Assembly: GCA_964508135.1 (NCBI GenBank)
Contig: CAZDSU010000019.1
Location: 1-64,000, forward strand
Length of the DNA: 64,000 nt
Reading direction: 5' to 3'
Origin: UBA6168 sp964508135
Lineage (GTDB): Bacteria > Bacteroidota > Bacteroidia > Chitinophagales > Saprospiraceae
The translations under genes and the position numbers were made by a program. Under the pieces are notes generated by a model, which saw only the letters and a program-made list of their open reading frames with translations, searched no databases and was not told the DNA's origin. Positions 8,837 to 18,600 of the stretch are shown here, piece after piece. Positions within the stretch are counted from its first letter, which is position 1. The number at the start of each line of letters is the position of its first letter.

Positions 8837-9697
8837 TTACTGGTCATTTGAATCATCAGCGGGAATATCCTGGCCTTCGTCACAGCCGGGCGGCGGTGCT
8901 TGCGATAGCCAGACGGTGATTTGGCCGCCCATCTGCACGGGCTGCCCAGCGGCGGGGTCTTGGCGGGAAACGTAGGCGGTGGCTTGGCTGCTGATGTCGC
9001 CCTCTTCGTTCACCGTGCCGATGATGAGGTTGGACGAGCTGACCAGGAACTCTGCCGCCGAGTAGTTCATGCAGACGAGGTCCGGCACTTGGAGTTCGTT
9101 GCTCAGTTGCTCTGTGACCACGAACTCCAGCACGTCGCCGGGCATGACGTAATAGCCCGATTTCACCTCCCTTTCCGTGATTTTTTTTCCATTGTGGTAA
9201 AAATAGAGGATGGAGCCTTCAGCCTGTTTGCGGTCGTAAACCCGCTCTTTTACCCTTGATTTTACACCGAAACTGGCTATTTTTTTGGCATAGCGGTCAA
9301 ACTCGTAGGCGCTCATCTTGATGTCAGGCAGTCGGTAGGATTCTGGTTCGCCGGTGACGGTGACGTAGATTTTGCGACCTTCCTTCACCCTCGCCAGCGG
9401 CTTTGGCGTTTGGTTCAAAATGATGCCACTCGGTTTTCCTTCCTTCCAAACAGAGTCGAGCACTTCAAAAGCAAAGTCTTTGTCCCTGCCTTGGCGCTTG
9501 GCATCGCTGAGGTCCATCCCCGTGAAATCGTCCACCTGCACCGACTCGCCGTGGTTGGTGAAGCAACCGAGAAACCAGTTGGATAGAAGTACAAAACCTA
9601 TCACCACGCCCAAAATCATGGCGAAGTTTTTCAGAAAAATGCCGCTGGACAAAAACAACCCGACCTCTTTGGCGAAGGCTTTCAAGTTTTCCATCAA
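8837..9697 (-). CDS. membrane-anchored PASTA domain protein
   Basis: A 286-residue protein with a short cytoplasmic N-terminus, one transmembrane helix (about residues 24-44, FAMILGVVIGFVLLSNWFLG) and an extracytoplasmic region with three PASTA-type units. They begin near VDDFTGMDLSDAKRQG, YRLPDIKMSAYEFDRYAKK and LQVPDLVCMNYSAAEFLVSS. PASTA domains bind muropeptides or lipid II. Stand-alone TM-PASTA proteins without a kinase or transpeptidase domain are common in Bacteroidota. A Met at residue 2 is an equally good start. The acidic tail (DEGQDIPADDSNDQ) is disordered-looking. Confidence 0.87.
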   Translation of the reverse strand: MMENLKAFAKEVGLFLSSGIFLKNFAMILGVVIGFVLLSNWFLGCFTNHGESVQVDDFTGMDLSDAKRQGRDKDFAFEVLDSVWKEGKPSGIILNQTPKPLARVKEGRKIYVTVTGEPESYRLPDIKMSAYEFDRYAKKIASFGVKSRVKERVYDRKQAEGSILYFYHNGKKITEREVKSGYYVMPGDVLEFVVTEQLSNELQVPDLVCMNYSAAEFLVSSSNLIIGTVNEEGDISSQATAYVSRQDPAAGQPVQMGGQITVWLSQAPPPGCDEGQDIPADDSNDQ

Positions 9698-9717
9698 TAG
9701 TTGATTAAAAATTTCGG

Positions 9718-9725
9718 CAAATATA
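9718..9725 (-). promoter_or_regulatory. -7 promoter box of the PASTA gene
   Basis: On the minus strand the bases read TATATTTG, an exact TAnnTTTG match placed about 20 bp before the PASTA start codon. The -33 region lacks a clear TTG. Spacing makes this the best promoter candidate for the gene. Confidence 0.5.
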
Positions 9726-9811
9726 GGGAATCAGTTCGGCAGTTCGACAGTGGGCATCAGGTGGTGATTCCCGGTCTTGACTGCCAACTGCCAACTGTCA
9801 ACTGCCGAACT

Positions 9812-10717
9812 TTACTTACCGTACCGCTCCCGCAGCGTCTTCAGCATATAAACATTGATGTCCCACTGGTCGGCCAGTGGCTGGAAGGTGTAGGGCACGG
9901 TGGGCAGGTAGGTTGGCGGGCCAAATTCTGTGAGGAAGGTCATGCGCTGGCCTTCAGCAGCTTTGCGTTTCACCACCTTGTCCCACCAAGCAAAATGGGC
10001 GCTTACGGCGTCCTCCCATTCTGGTGCTCGGGGGTCGTTGACCTGCGGCCCCTCCGGGTGGCCGATGCGGGCGTGGATATGGTCGGTACGGGAAAGCGCC
10101 ATTTGAATGCTGTCTGCTTGGTCGTCGAGCAGCGACTCGTGAACGTTGCACCAGTGCGAAATGTCGAGCGTTAGGCGTAGGCCAGGGTAAGCCTCCATGA
10201 ACCGCCGAGTGACCGGAGCGGAATACATGATGCGGCCTCGATGCGTCTCGTGGTAAACCGGCACGCCGCTCGACTTGGCCACCTCGGCACCCAGTTCGAT
10301 GAATTTTTTGTTTTGGTCAAAATCAAACCAATCACGCCCGGAGTGGCAATTGAAGTACAACGGTTTCAGGTCAACGCCATCCCGCAGCATTTTTTCAAAC
10401 TCGGCAAAATGCTTTTTGTACTCCGAATTGCCGCTCCCGCAAAGAAACCCAAAGGACAAGCCGTGCTTTGCCACTGCCTCCAGAAAAACCGGGCGATCCT
10501 TTTCGCTGGGTAGCCAGACCTCCACACCATCGTAGCCAGCGGCCTTTGCTTTTTCACAAAACGCATCCCAACTTCCGTTGAAGCCCCAGTTGGTGGCCAA
10601 AACGGTGAGCGAGAAACCCGGTTTGGCCATGAAGTCTGGCTTGGCCAAGGAGGCCAGTGGGTTCAGGAAGGTCGCTGCGGTGGTGGTGGCGAGGAATTTT
10701 CTACGTGACAAAGCCAT
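9812..10717 (-). CDS. Tat-exported TIM-barrel sugar isomerase/epimerase-like protein
   Basis: About 301 residues. From the ATG at 10717 the N-terminus is MALSRRKFLATTTAATF, a twin-arginine signal. The rest is a xylose-isomerase-like TIM barrel (AP endonuclease 2 superfamily) with GYDGVEVWLPSEKDR, FNCHSGRDWFDF, VYHETHRGRIMYS, LTLDISHWCNVHESLLDD and FLTEFGPPTYLP, which supply the His/Glu/Asp metal ligands. Such proteins epimerise or isomerise sugars; the exact substrate cannot be read from sequence. It lies downstream of a DUF1501 gene on the same strand, and the two may act together on exported carbohydrates. The open frame extends to 10783, but that part precedes the Tat signal and is repetitive. 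Confidence 0.85.
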   Translation of the reverse strand: MALSRRKFLATTTAATFLNPLASLAKPDFMAKPGFSLTVLATNWGFNGSWDAFCEKAKAAGYDGVEVWLPSEKDRPVFLEAVAKHGLSFGFLCGSGNSEYKKHFAEFEKMLRDGVDLKPLYFNCHSGRDWFDFDQNKKFIELGAEVAKSSGVPVYHETHRGRIMYSAPVTRRFMEAYPGLRLTLDISHWCNVHESLLDDQADSIQMALSRTDHIHARIGHPEGPQVNDPRAPEWEDAVSAHFAWWDKVVKRKAAEGQRMTFLTEFGPPTYLPTVPYTFQPLADQWDINVYMLKTLRERYGK

Positions 10718-10858
10718 AATCTTTAATGGTGAATGGTGAAATGATGAATGATGAATTGAGGTCTTTAATTTATATTGTATCATTGGCGACGTCCCACCAA
10801 TTTTAAATCTTAAACCATGTAATCTTAAATCTTAAATCAAATTGCTCGCCCCTTAAAA

Positions 10859-12331
10859 TCAAGCAACCACACTCGAAATTACCTCCCCGCTCACGTCCGT
10901 CAGCCGGAAGGGGCGACCTTGGAACTGGTAGGTCATTTCCTCGTGGTCAAATCCGAGTTGGTTCAAAATGGTGGCATGAACATCGTGCGGAGTGACTTTT
11001 CCGCTCACAGTCGAGTACCCAATTTCGTCCGTTTCGCCGTGGGTGACGCCGCCCTTGATGCCGCCGCCGGCCATCCAAATGCTGAAGCATTCTGTGTGGT
11101 GGTCACGGCCTTTGAAGGGCATTTTGGAACCGTTGCGATTCTCCTGCATGGGCGTCCTGCCAAACTCGCCGCCCCAAATGATGAGCGTTTCCTCCAGTAA
11201 TCCCCGCTGTTTGAGGTCGAGGATGAGGGCGGTCATGGCCTTGTCCACCGACTCGCATTTCCGGCGCATGCCGATGTCAATGGCCAGCGACTCGTCCGTG
11301 CCGTGGGCATCCCAGCCCCAGTCGAACAACTGCAAGAAACGCACCCCTTTTTCCACCAGCCTGCGGGCAAGCAGCACGTTGTTTGCGAAGCTGGTCTTGC
11401 CCGGCTCGGTGCCGTACATTTCGTGGATGTAGGCGGGTTCGTTGTTGATGTTCATCACCTCTGGGGCGCTGATTTGCATCCGGTAGGCCATTTCGTATTG
11501 CGAGATGCGGGAGAGGGTCTCCGGGTCGCCCGACTCGGCATGGTTCAGTTGGTTGATTTCGTTGATGGCGTCAATGCTGGCCCGGCGCAGTTCGGTGTCC
11601 ATGCCGTCGGGGTTGTTGATAAAAAGGACGGGGTCGCCCTCGGAGCGGCACTGTACGCCCTGGTAAACGGAAGGCAAAAAGCCACTTCCCCAGACGCTTT
11701 TGCCAGCATCTGGGTTTTTGCCACCGGAGGTGAGCACGACGAAACCGGGCAGGTTTTCGTTGACGGAGCCGAGGCCGTAAGTCACCCATGAGCCGATGCT
11801 TGGGCGACCGAGCCGGGGCGATCCGGTGTGCATGAAAAGCTGGGCCGGGGCATGGTTGAACTGGTCGGTGGTAAGCGACTTGATGATGGCCACATCGTCC
11901 ACAACTTGCTGAAAATGAGGCAAGTAGTTACTGACCCATTGCCCCGATTGGCCGTATTGCCCGAAGGTGGCCTGTGGTCCGAGCATCTTCGGAACGCCCC
12001 GGATGAAGGCGAACTTTTTGCCCTCCAGCAACGAAGGCGGGCAGTCCTGGCCGTCCAGTTTGGCCAAGTCGGGCTTGTAGTCGAACAGCTCCAACTGGCT
12101 GGGTGCACCGGCCATGTGCAGGTAGATGACGGATTTTGCCTTCGGCAAAAAATGGGGCGATTTCAAGCCCATCGGGTTGGCGAGGTCGAAGGGTTGGCGC
12201 ACGGAACGCTTGCAGCCGCCAAGCAGATTGCCCAGCGCTAAGGCCCCGATGCCAAACATGGACTGGCGTAGGAAGAGCCGCCGGGTGGCCAGCTCGGCCT
12301 CGTTGCTTGTAGGAATTGTAGTCCGCTTCAT
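10859..12331 (-). CDS. DUF1501 sulfatase-like protein, Tat-exported
   Basis: About 490 residues from the ATG at 12331. The N-terminus carries a Tat motif (TRRLFLRQSMFGIG) followed by a lipobox-like LLGGC. DUF1501 hallmarks are present: YLHMAGAPSQLELFDYKPDL near the N-terminus, WGWDAH in the middle, IIWGGEFGRTPM, GRDHHTECFSIWMAGGG and HATILNQLGFDHE at the end. These proteins share the alkaline-phosphatase/sulfatase fold. They are usually found beside DUF1549/DUF1553 cytochrome-like genes in Planctomycetes and Bacteroidota, but that partner is absent here. Function is not established. It is probably co-transcribed with the downstream TIM-barrel gene across a 141-bp gap rich in short AAATCTT repeats. 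Confidence 0.88.
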   Translation of the reverse strand: MKRTTIPTSNEAELATRRLFLRQSMFGIGALALGNLLGGCKRSVRQPFDLANPMGLKSPHFLPKAKSVIYLHMAGAPSQLELFDYKPDLAKLDGQDCPPSLLEGKKFAFIRGVPKMLGPQATFGQYGQSGQWVSNYLPHFQQVVDDVAIIKSLTTDQFNHAPAQLFMHTGSPRLGRPSIGSWVTYGLGSVNENLPGFVVLTSGGKNPDAGKSVWGSGFLPSVYQGVQCRSEGDPVLFINNPDGMDTELRRASIDAINEINQLNHAESGDPETLSRISQYEMAYRMQISAPEVMNINNEPAYIHEMYGTEPGKTSFANNVLLARRLVEKGVRFLQLFDWGWDAHGTDESLAIDIGMRRKCESVDKAMTALILDLKQRGLLEETLIIWGGEFGRTPMQENRNGSKMPFKGRDHHTECFSIWMAGGGIKGGVTHGETDEIGYSTVSGKVTPHDVHATILNQLGFDHEEMTYQFQGRPFRLTDVSGEVISSVVA

Positions 12332-12384
12332 CGTAAAATTTCGCCCAAAGTAAGGCAGATATGTAAATAAATTTTCACCAAGGG

Positions 12385-12414
12385 TTGATTTTACCAATTA
12401 AATTGCTATTTTTA
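12385..12414 (+). promoter_or_regulatory. Bacteroidota-type promoter
   Basis: TTG at 12385-12387, a 19-nt spacer and TATTTTTA at 12407-12414, one base off TAnnTTTG. Transcription would start near 12420, giving a short leader to the ATG at 12437. Confidence 0.6.
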
Positions 12415-12436
12415 GCCGTAAATAACCTCACTCAAA

Positions 12437-13273
12437 ATGGTCAAGTACCTATTTCAGCTTTTGGGGGATATTGAACAATCCATTGAACTGGCGAGTCAGT
12501 TGCCAGCGCAAGATTGGTTTCCTGATTACGAAGATGAGGAGGAGGAGGAAACCAGCATGGTTGCCACCAAAGCAGTGAAACTTGGCGACATTTACGACAT
12601 TCCCTTCGAGGCATTTCCACCTGAAAAATTGCTTTCCGACGTGCAGGTCATCCAGTTGCTGGATAACATCCAACGGCTGTGGTCAAGCTGGCGGCTATGG
12701 TTCGACCTGCCCCGCCAACTGACCGACCGACAACATTACAGCGCCATGCTCCACGCCATGCAGCACGAGCTGGTGGCTTGGAACGTGAACAAGGGCGGAG
12801 ATGTGGCAATCTGCCGTTTTGAGGAAGGAGGCTATTGCCCGTTCGGGGAGGATGGCAGTTACTGCCAATGCAGGGTACTGGACGAAACGGTGAAGCACGA
12901 CATTGCCATTTGGGAAGAGCACGTGCGCTCGCAGGGCCTCGACCCATACCGGGAGCTATCGGAAGAGGAGGGGGCGGCCTTCGAGGAAGAGATGCGCATA
13001 CGAAACCTGCGCAGGCGCTTGGGCGATGATTGGGAAAAGCATGACCGATACGAGCCATACTTTGAATTTGAGGCCGATGACGAGGAAGGTTTGGGCGATG
13101 AGTTGGAGGAAACAGACAGCTTTGATGATTGGATGGATGGGTTTATTTGGGAAGATGAACAAAGCCAAGCGCCAAGTGACGGCCTTGAGGACAACAGCCC
13201 GAAGGACTATGATATAGGGAAACCGAAGGGCAGCATTTGGGATGAAAACGAGTTTGACCTTCCATTTTTTTGA
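12437..13273 (+). CDS. acidic hypothetical protein with Cys cluster
   Basis: A 278-residue, strongly acidic soluble protein with no signal peptide or membrane segment. Glu/Asp runs occur near residues 32-39 and throughout the last 100 residues. A Cys cluster in the middle (ICRFEEGGYCPFGEDGSYCQC) has spacing C-x7-C-x8-C-x-C and could bind a metal. I do not recognise the family. It is monocistronic, with a recognisable promoter upstream and a long palindrome immediately downstream. Confidence 0.7.
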   Translation: MVKYLFQLLGDIEQSIELASQLPAQDWFPDYEDEEEEETSMVATKAVKLGDIYDIPFEAFPPEKLLSDVQVIQLLDNIQRLWSSWRLWFDLPRQLTDRQHYSAMLHAMQHELVAWNVNKGGDVAICRFEEGGYCPFGEDGSYCQCRVLDETVKHDIAIWEEHVRSQGLDPYRELSEEEGAAFEEEMRIRNLRRRLGDDWEKHDRYEPYFEFEADDEEGLGDELEETDSFDDWMDGFIWEDEQSQAPSDGLEDNSPKDYDIGKPKGSIWDENEFDLPFF

Positions 13274-13280
13274 CCTGGAA

Positions 13281-13455
13281 AATAATGAAGCTGTTTAGAC
13301 TTTCCTCATTTGGATAAAAAAGGCGCTTTTCCGCCCTGAAGTCAGCAATTTTTTCGGCAATAGCGCTGCTATTCCCTCAAAAATTCCTGACTTCAGGACA
13401 AAAAATCACTCTTTTTTATCTCAAACAGGAAAGTCTAAATAGCTTCAATGTTATT
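13281..13455. repeat. 175-bp imperfect palindrome
   Basis: Two arms of about 80-85 bp, roughly 78% complementary, meet at AATAGC/GCTATT near 13366. Matching blocks include TGAAGCTgTTTAGACTTTCC with its complement at 13425-13448, and CCTGAAGTCAG with its complement at 13386-13397. It starts 8 bp after the acidic-protein stop codon. It could be a miniature inverted-repeat element or a large terminator-like structure. No second copy was seen in the window. Confidence 0.75.
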
Positions 13456-13529
13456 GGGCGAAACCAGAATAGAAAGAAAAAATAGAACTAGTCAAAAATA
13501 GAAAGTATAACCACCTACCTTGCCGCCCA

Positions 13530-13934
13530 ATGAAAAAATGCCTAACTATATTCTTTGCATTCTTGATTTTGGCGACTTCCTCGCCGAGCAATCAGGGCAT
13601 TCAGAGCATTATCAAATTGGGCGAATTTTTCCATCACTTCATACATCACGTCGCTTGCCACCAGGAAAAAATAGGCATCGTTGATTTCGTGCAATTGCAT
13701 TACTCCGACCACGAACACCACGAGGAAGACCACGCCGAACATGGAAAACTTCCTTTTCAGCACCATCATGAACAACAAAACCTGACCCCACAATCCCCTT
13801 GCCTACTGCCGCAGCACCACGAAATACTTGCTTTTGGCAAACAGGACAATTTTTCAAACCCTTTGATTTCCCACTCGCAGCAATGGCATTCCTCGTCCTA
13901 TTCGGGCGACATCTGGCAACCGCCAAAGGCGTAA
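13530..13934 (+). CDS. His-rich efflux-associated small protein
   Basis: A 134-residue protein with an N-terminal hydrophobic signal (MKKCLTIFFAFLILATSS) and a His-rich mature region (HYSDHEHHEEDHAEHG, QHHHEQQ). The C-terminus is DIWQPPKA. Small periplasmic proteins with a His-rich body and an IWQPPK-like end commonly precede CusB/CzcB genes in Bacteroidota. The position directly before the adaptor gene suggests a periplasmic metal sensor or buffer, which is inferred and not proven. Confidence 0.78.
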   Translation: MKKCLTIFFAFLILATSSPSNQGIQSIIKLGEFFHHFIHHVACHQEKIGIVDFVQLHYSDHEHHEEDHAEHGKLPFQHHHEQQNLTPQSPCLLPQHHEILAFGKQDNFSNPLISHSQQWHSSSYSGDIWQPPKA

Positions 13935-13946
13935 TTTCCGCAATTT

Positions 13947-13973
13947 CCCTGCCTACCGGCAGGCAAGCAATTT
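13947..13973. repeat. short palindrome
   Basis: TGCCTACCGGCAGGCA forms a near-perfect 16-bp palindrome inside a 120-bp gap, flanked by AATTTCC-type words seen again in the dcw gaps. It is probably one more dispersed palindromic repeat. Confidence 0.5.
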
Positions 13974-14056
13974 TCCTAATTTCTTAATTTCCAAGCCATG
14001 CCCGTCGTCGCTCCTGCTTCGCCGGGCTGCGGTCTTTTCATTCAAATTCATCACCT

Positions 14057-15598
14057 ATGAAATATTTGATGCTGCCTTTTGCAGCCCTATTGTGCATCCT
14101 GTTTGGCTGCACCCACTCGCACGATGCGGAAAGTGGACACGCCCACGACGCAACTGGCAATCACATCGAACCTGCGGAGACTTCGCTCGAACCAATTGCT
14201 TTCACGGTTTATACCGATAAAACCGAACTTTTCGTGGAGTTCAAACCACTCGTAGTGGGGGAGGAAAGTCGTTTTGCTGCCCACTTTACCGCACTCGGCG
14301 ATCTGTTCAAAGCCGTCGGCGAGGGCAGCGTAACCCTCACTTTGAAAAACGGCGAGACCATCGTGCAGTCTATCACCGCCAACAAGCCCGAAGTGCCGGG
14401 CATATTTAGGCTGCGCATGACGCCAAAGCAGGCAGGTATTTACAGCCTCGTCTTCGACATCAAAACGCCAGCCTACACTGACCAAATTACCATCCCCGAC
14501 GTGGAGGTTTTTCCCGACGAAAAAACGGCGATTGCAAAACAAGCCCCGGCTGAAGGCGGCGGCAGCGACATTTCCTATCTGAAGGAACAGGCGTGGAAAG
14601 TCGAATTTGCCAACGCCCCGGCACGGGTGCAGCCGTTCAGCGAGGTCGTCAAAACGAGCGGGCAAATCCTCGCCGCCCCCGGCGACGAAGCCGTTTTGAC
14701 CGCACAAATCAGCGGCATCGTTTCTTTTTCAGGGAAAAACATGGTGGCGGGAACTGCCGTCGGAGCGGGTGCAACACTTTTCACGGTGAAAAGCAACGAG
14801 GTAGTGCAGAGCAATTTGGGCGCAGCCGTCACGCAGGCGCAGAACGATTTGGCTACCGCAAAACAGCAATACGACCGGGCGAGCGAACTGGTCAAGGACA
14901 AAATCATTTCCGAAAAGGAATTTTTGGAGGCAAAGCTCCGGCTTGAAAATGCCCAGGCACAACTAAAGAATGTTTCCGTTTCCAGCAGTTTCAATAAAAA
15001 CAGGCAAAACGTGGCTGCGCCGATTGGCGGTTTTTTGAAAAACGTTTTGGTGGAAAACGGGGCTTTCGTACAGGCGGGGCAGCCGCTGGGGACTATTTCC
15101 AAAAACAAACGGCTCTTGCTTCGGGCGGATGTTTCCCAAAAATATTTTCCCAAGCTTGCCACGTTCACCGTCGCCAATTTCAAGACCGCCGACGGCGGGC
15201 AGGTTTTCAGCACCAAAAACCTGAACGGGCGGGTCATTTCCACCGGCAAATCGGCGGAAGCTGGTTCACCTTTTTTGCCCATCCATTTCGAGATTGACAA
15301 CGTGGGCAACCTCGTCCCCGGCTCGGTAGTCGAGGTGTTTTTGCAGTCCGGCACGAAGCCCGCTCTGGTCATTCCGACCTCGGCACTTTTGGAGGAACAG
15401 GGCATTTTTTACGCCTACGTCCAAATGGAAGGCGAGAGTTTCCAGAAACGAGAACTCAAAATCGGCGCATCCGACGGGCTGAACGTGCAGGTGCTTTCCG
15501 GCGTCGCCGAGGGGGAACGGGTGGTGACGAAAGGCGGCTATCAAATCAAATTGTCCACCGCTTCCGGCACCATGCCAGCGCATGGCCACGAGCATTAA
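14057..15598 (+). CDS. heavy-metal RND efflux periplasmic adaptor (CzcB/CusB type)
   Basis: A 513-residue membrane-fusion protein that links the inner-membrane pump to the outer-membrane channel. The N-terminus is a lipoprotein signal with lipobox LFGC, followed at once by a His-rich patch (THSHDAESGHAHDATGNH). A beta-domain of about 110 residues follows. The adaptor core has the lipoyl half GIVSFSGKNMVAGTAVGAG, the coiled-coil hairpin (SNLGAAVTQAQNDLATAKQQ to EKEFLEAKLRLENAQ), the second lipoyl half (APIGGFLKNVLVENGAFVQA) and a C-terminal membrane-proximal domain. It ends in HGHEH. First gene of a three-gene operon; the pump starts 12 bp later. Confidence 0.93.
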   Translation: MKYLMLPFAALLCILFGCTHSHDAESGHAHDATGNHIEPAETSLEPIAFTVYTDKTELFVEFKPLVVGEESRFAAHFTALGDLFKAVGEGSVTLTLKNGETIVQSITANKPEVPGIFRLRMTPKQAGIYSLVFDIKTPAYTDQITIPDVEVFPDEKTAIAKQAPAEGGGSDISYLKEQAWKVEFANAPARVQPFSEVVKTSGQILAAPGDEAVLTAQISGIVSFSGKNMVAGTAVGAGATLFTVKSNEVVQSNLGAAVTQAQNDLATAKQQYDRASELVKDKIISEKEFLEAKLRLENAQAQLKNVSVSSSFNKNRQNVAAPIGGFLKNVLVENGAFVQAGQPLGTISKNKRLLLRADVSQKYFPKLATFTVANFKTADGGQVFSTKNLNGRVISTGKSAEAGSPFLPIHFEIDNVGNLVPGSVVEVFLQSGTKPALVIPTSALLEEQGIFYAYVQMEGESFQKRELKIGASDGLNVQVLSGVAEGERVVTKGGYQIKLSTASGTMPAHGHEH

Positions 15599-15610
15599 AC
15601 CCCAAAACCA

Positions 15611-18600
15611 ATGCTCAACAGAATAATAGATTTCTCACTCCAAAACCGCCTGCTGGTGATAGTAGCCACCGTGCTGCTCATCGTATTCGGTTCCATCGTT
15701 GCCTCCCGCATGGAGGTGGACGTGTTCCCCGACCTCACCGCCCCGACCGTCGTCGTGCTGACCGAAGCGCACGGCATGGCACCGGAAGAGGTCGAAAAAC
15801 TCGTCACTTTCCCGCTCGAAACGGCGGTGAACGGAGCCACCAACGTCCGGCGGGTGCGCTCGTCCTCATCGGCTGGCATCTCGATTGTCTGGATTGAATT
15901 CGAGTGGAACACCGACATTTTCAAGGCCCGGCAAATCGTCAACGAAAAAATCATAGCCGTGGCTGAACGCATGCCCGTCGGCGTGGGCAACCCGACGATG
16001 GCACCGCAGGCAAGCATCATGGGCGAAATCATGCTCATCAGTTTGACGGCGGACTCGACTTCGCAAATGGATTTGCGGACGATCGCCGATTGGTCGCTGC
16101 GACCCCGATTGCTCGCTACGGGCGGCGTGGCGCAGGTCATCGTCATCGGCGGCGAGTACAAACAGTACCAGATTTTGGCTTCGCCGCAAAAAATGGCGGC
16201 TTTCGGTGTGTCGCTCCCCGAACTTTTGAAGGCTTGCGAGGAAGCAAACGGCAATTCGTCGGGCGGTTTTTTGAACGAATTTGGCAACGAATACATCGTG
16301 CGGGGCATCGGCAGGACGAGCGATTTGGCGGAACTTGGAAAATCCGTCATCAAAACCACCCCGCAAGGCGTGGTGAAAATCGAGGACGTGGCAACGCTCA
16401 AAATCGGGGCTGCCCCCAAAATTGGCGACGGCTCGCTCCGGGGAGAACCCGCCGTGATAATGACCGTGATGAAACAGCCCGCCACGAACACGCTCCTACT
16501 GACGGACAAAATTGACGAAGCCATCGCCGACTTGCAGAAAACGATGCCCTCGGACGTGAAAATCAACACCCGCATTTTCCGGCAGGCGGATTTCATCAAC
16601 GCCTCCATTTCCAACATCAACAAGACTTTGTTGGAGGGCAGCGCCTTCGTGGTCGTCATCCTGTTCCTGTTCCTGATGAATTGGCGGGCTACGGTGATTT
16701 CGCTGTTGGCCATTCCGGTGTCGCTCATCGTTGCCATTTTGACCTTGAAATGGCTCGGGTTCACCATCAACACGATGTCGCTCGGCGGCATGGCCATCGC
16801 CATCGGCGCACTCGTGGACGATGCGATTATTGACGTGGAAAACGTTTTCAAACGATTGAAACAGAACGCCGTGCTACCGCCCGGCGAGCGAAAAGGCACC
16901 CTGCAAGTGGTGTTCGATGCCTCGGTGGAAATCAGGACGAGCATCATCAATGCCACGTTCATCATCATCGTAGCGTTTTTGCCGCTGTTTTTCCTGTCGG
17001 GCATGGAGGGCAAATTGCTGGCCCCCCTCGGCATTGCGTTCATCGTTTCGCTGTTTGCATCACTGGTCGTGAGCATCACGTTGACTCCCGTTTTGGGCAG
17101 CTATCTTTTGTCAAACGAAAAGATGTTGCAGCGGCAGCACGGCGAAAGTTGGTTGGTGCAGCGGTTGCAAAATGGTTATTCCGTGCTTTTGAAAGGCGTA
17201 ATGAAAGCCAAGACCGCCGTCCTCGTCGCCTCGGTTTTGCTGTTGGCGGTGGCAGTTTTTGCGCTCACGCAATTGGGCAGGAGCTTTTTGCCAGAGTTCA
17301 ACGAAGGCTCATTGGTCATTTCGGCGGTGACGCTGCCAGGCATTTCTTTGGAAGAAAGCAACAAAATCGGCTCGCACGTCGAGCGGGAACTGTTGAAAGT
17401 GCCGGAAATCCAGGTCACCACCCGCCGCACGGGCCGGGCGGAACTTGATGAGCACGCCCAAGGCGTGAACGCCGCCGAAATTGATGCGCCTTTCATTTTG
17501 GAAGACCGCAGCCGGGCGGAATTTATGGAGGACGTGCGCTCAAAACTCGCCAACGTTTCGGGTGTGAACATCACCATCGGGCAGCCCATCGGGCACCGGA
17601 TTGACCACATGCTTTCCGGTACGAGGGCCAACATCGCCATCAAGATTTTCGGGACGGACTTGGCAAAACTCTTCTCGCTTTCCAATGAAATCAAGGCGGC
17701 CATTACCCCGATTTCCGGGCTAGTGGATTTGAGCGTCGAGCAACAAATCGAAATCCCGCAAGTGCAAATCAAGGCAAAACGGGATTTGCTCAACCATTAC
17801 GGCATTCCCATCGGGCAGTTCAACGAGTTCGTGGATGTAGCATTTGCGGGGGAAAAGGTTTCAGAAGTTTACGAGGGCACTCGCAGTTTCGACCTCATCC
17901 TGCGCTTCGACGATGCCAACCGGGGCAATATCGAGAACATCAGAAACACGATGATTGACGCTGCCAACGGTCAAAAAATCCCGTTGAGTTACGTTGCCGA
18001 TATCGTTTCAACTTCCGGCCCGAACACGATAAACCGGGAAAACGTGCAGCGCAAAACAGTCGTCTCGGTGAACGTTGCGGGGCGTGACCAAAAATCTGCG
18101 GTCGAGGAAATCCAGAAAATGATTGCCGAAAAAATCACCCTGCCCGAAGGCTACCGCATCGAGTACGGCGGTCAGTTTGAGGCCGAAGCTGAAGCCTCGA
18201 AAACATTGATGTTCACGTCCTTGCTCTCGCTGTTGGTGATATTCTTATTGCTATTCCAGGAGTTCAAAGACTTGAGAACGGCATCCATCATCCTGCTGAA
18301 TTTGCCGTTGGCTTTGATTGGCGGCGTGTTCAGCATTTGGGTCACATCGGGCATTTTGAGCATCCCTGCCATCATCGGTTTTATCACCCTTTTTGGCGTG
18401 GCGACCCGAAACGGCATCCTGCTCGTTTCACGCTACAAAACCTTGCTGGAAGAAGGCAAACCGATTTACGAAACGGTCATGGAAGGTTCGGTTGACCGCC
18501 TTTCGCCGATTTTGATGACGGCACTCACGGCGGGGCTTGCGCTCATTCCGCTTGCGATTGCGGGCGATTTGCCGGGCAACGAAATCCAAAGCCCAATGGC

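Noticed and set aside
15595..17079. 494-codon minus-strand frame
   Set aside because: Lies antisense to the CzcA-type pump, has Met/Ser/Thr-rich composition typical of a shadow frame and no domain.
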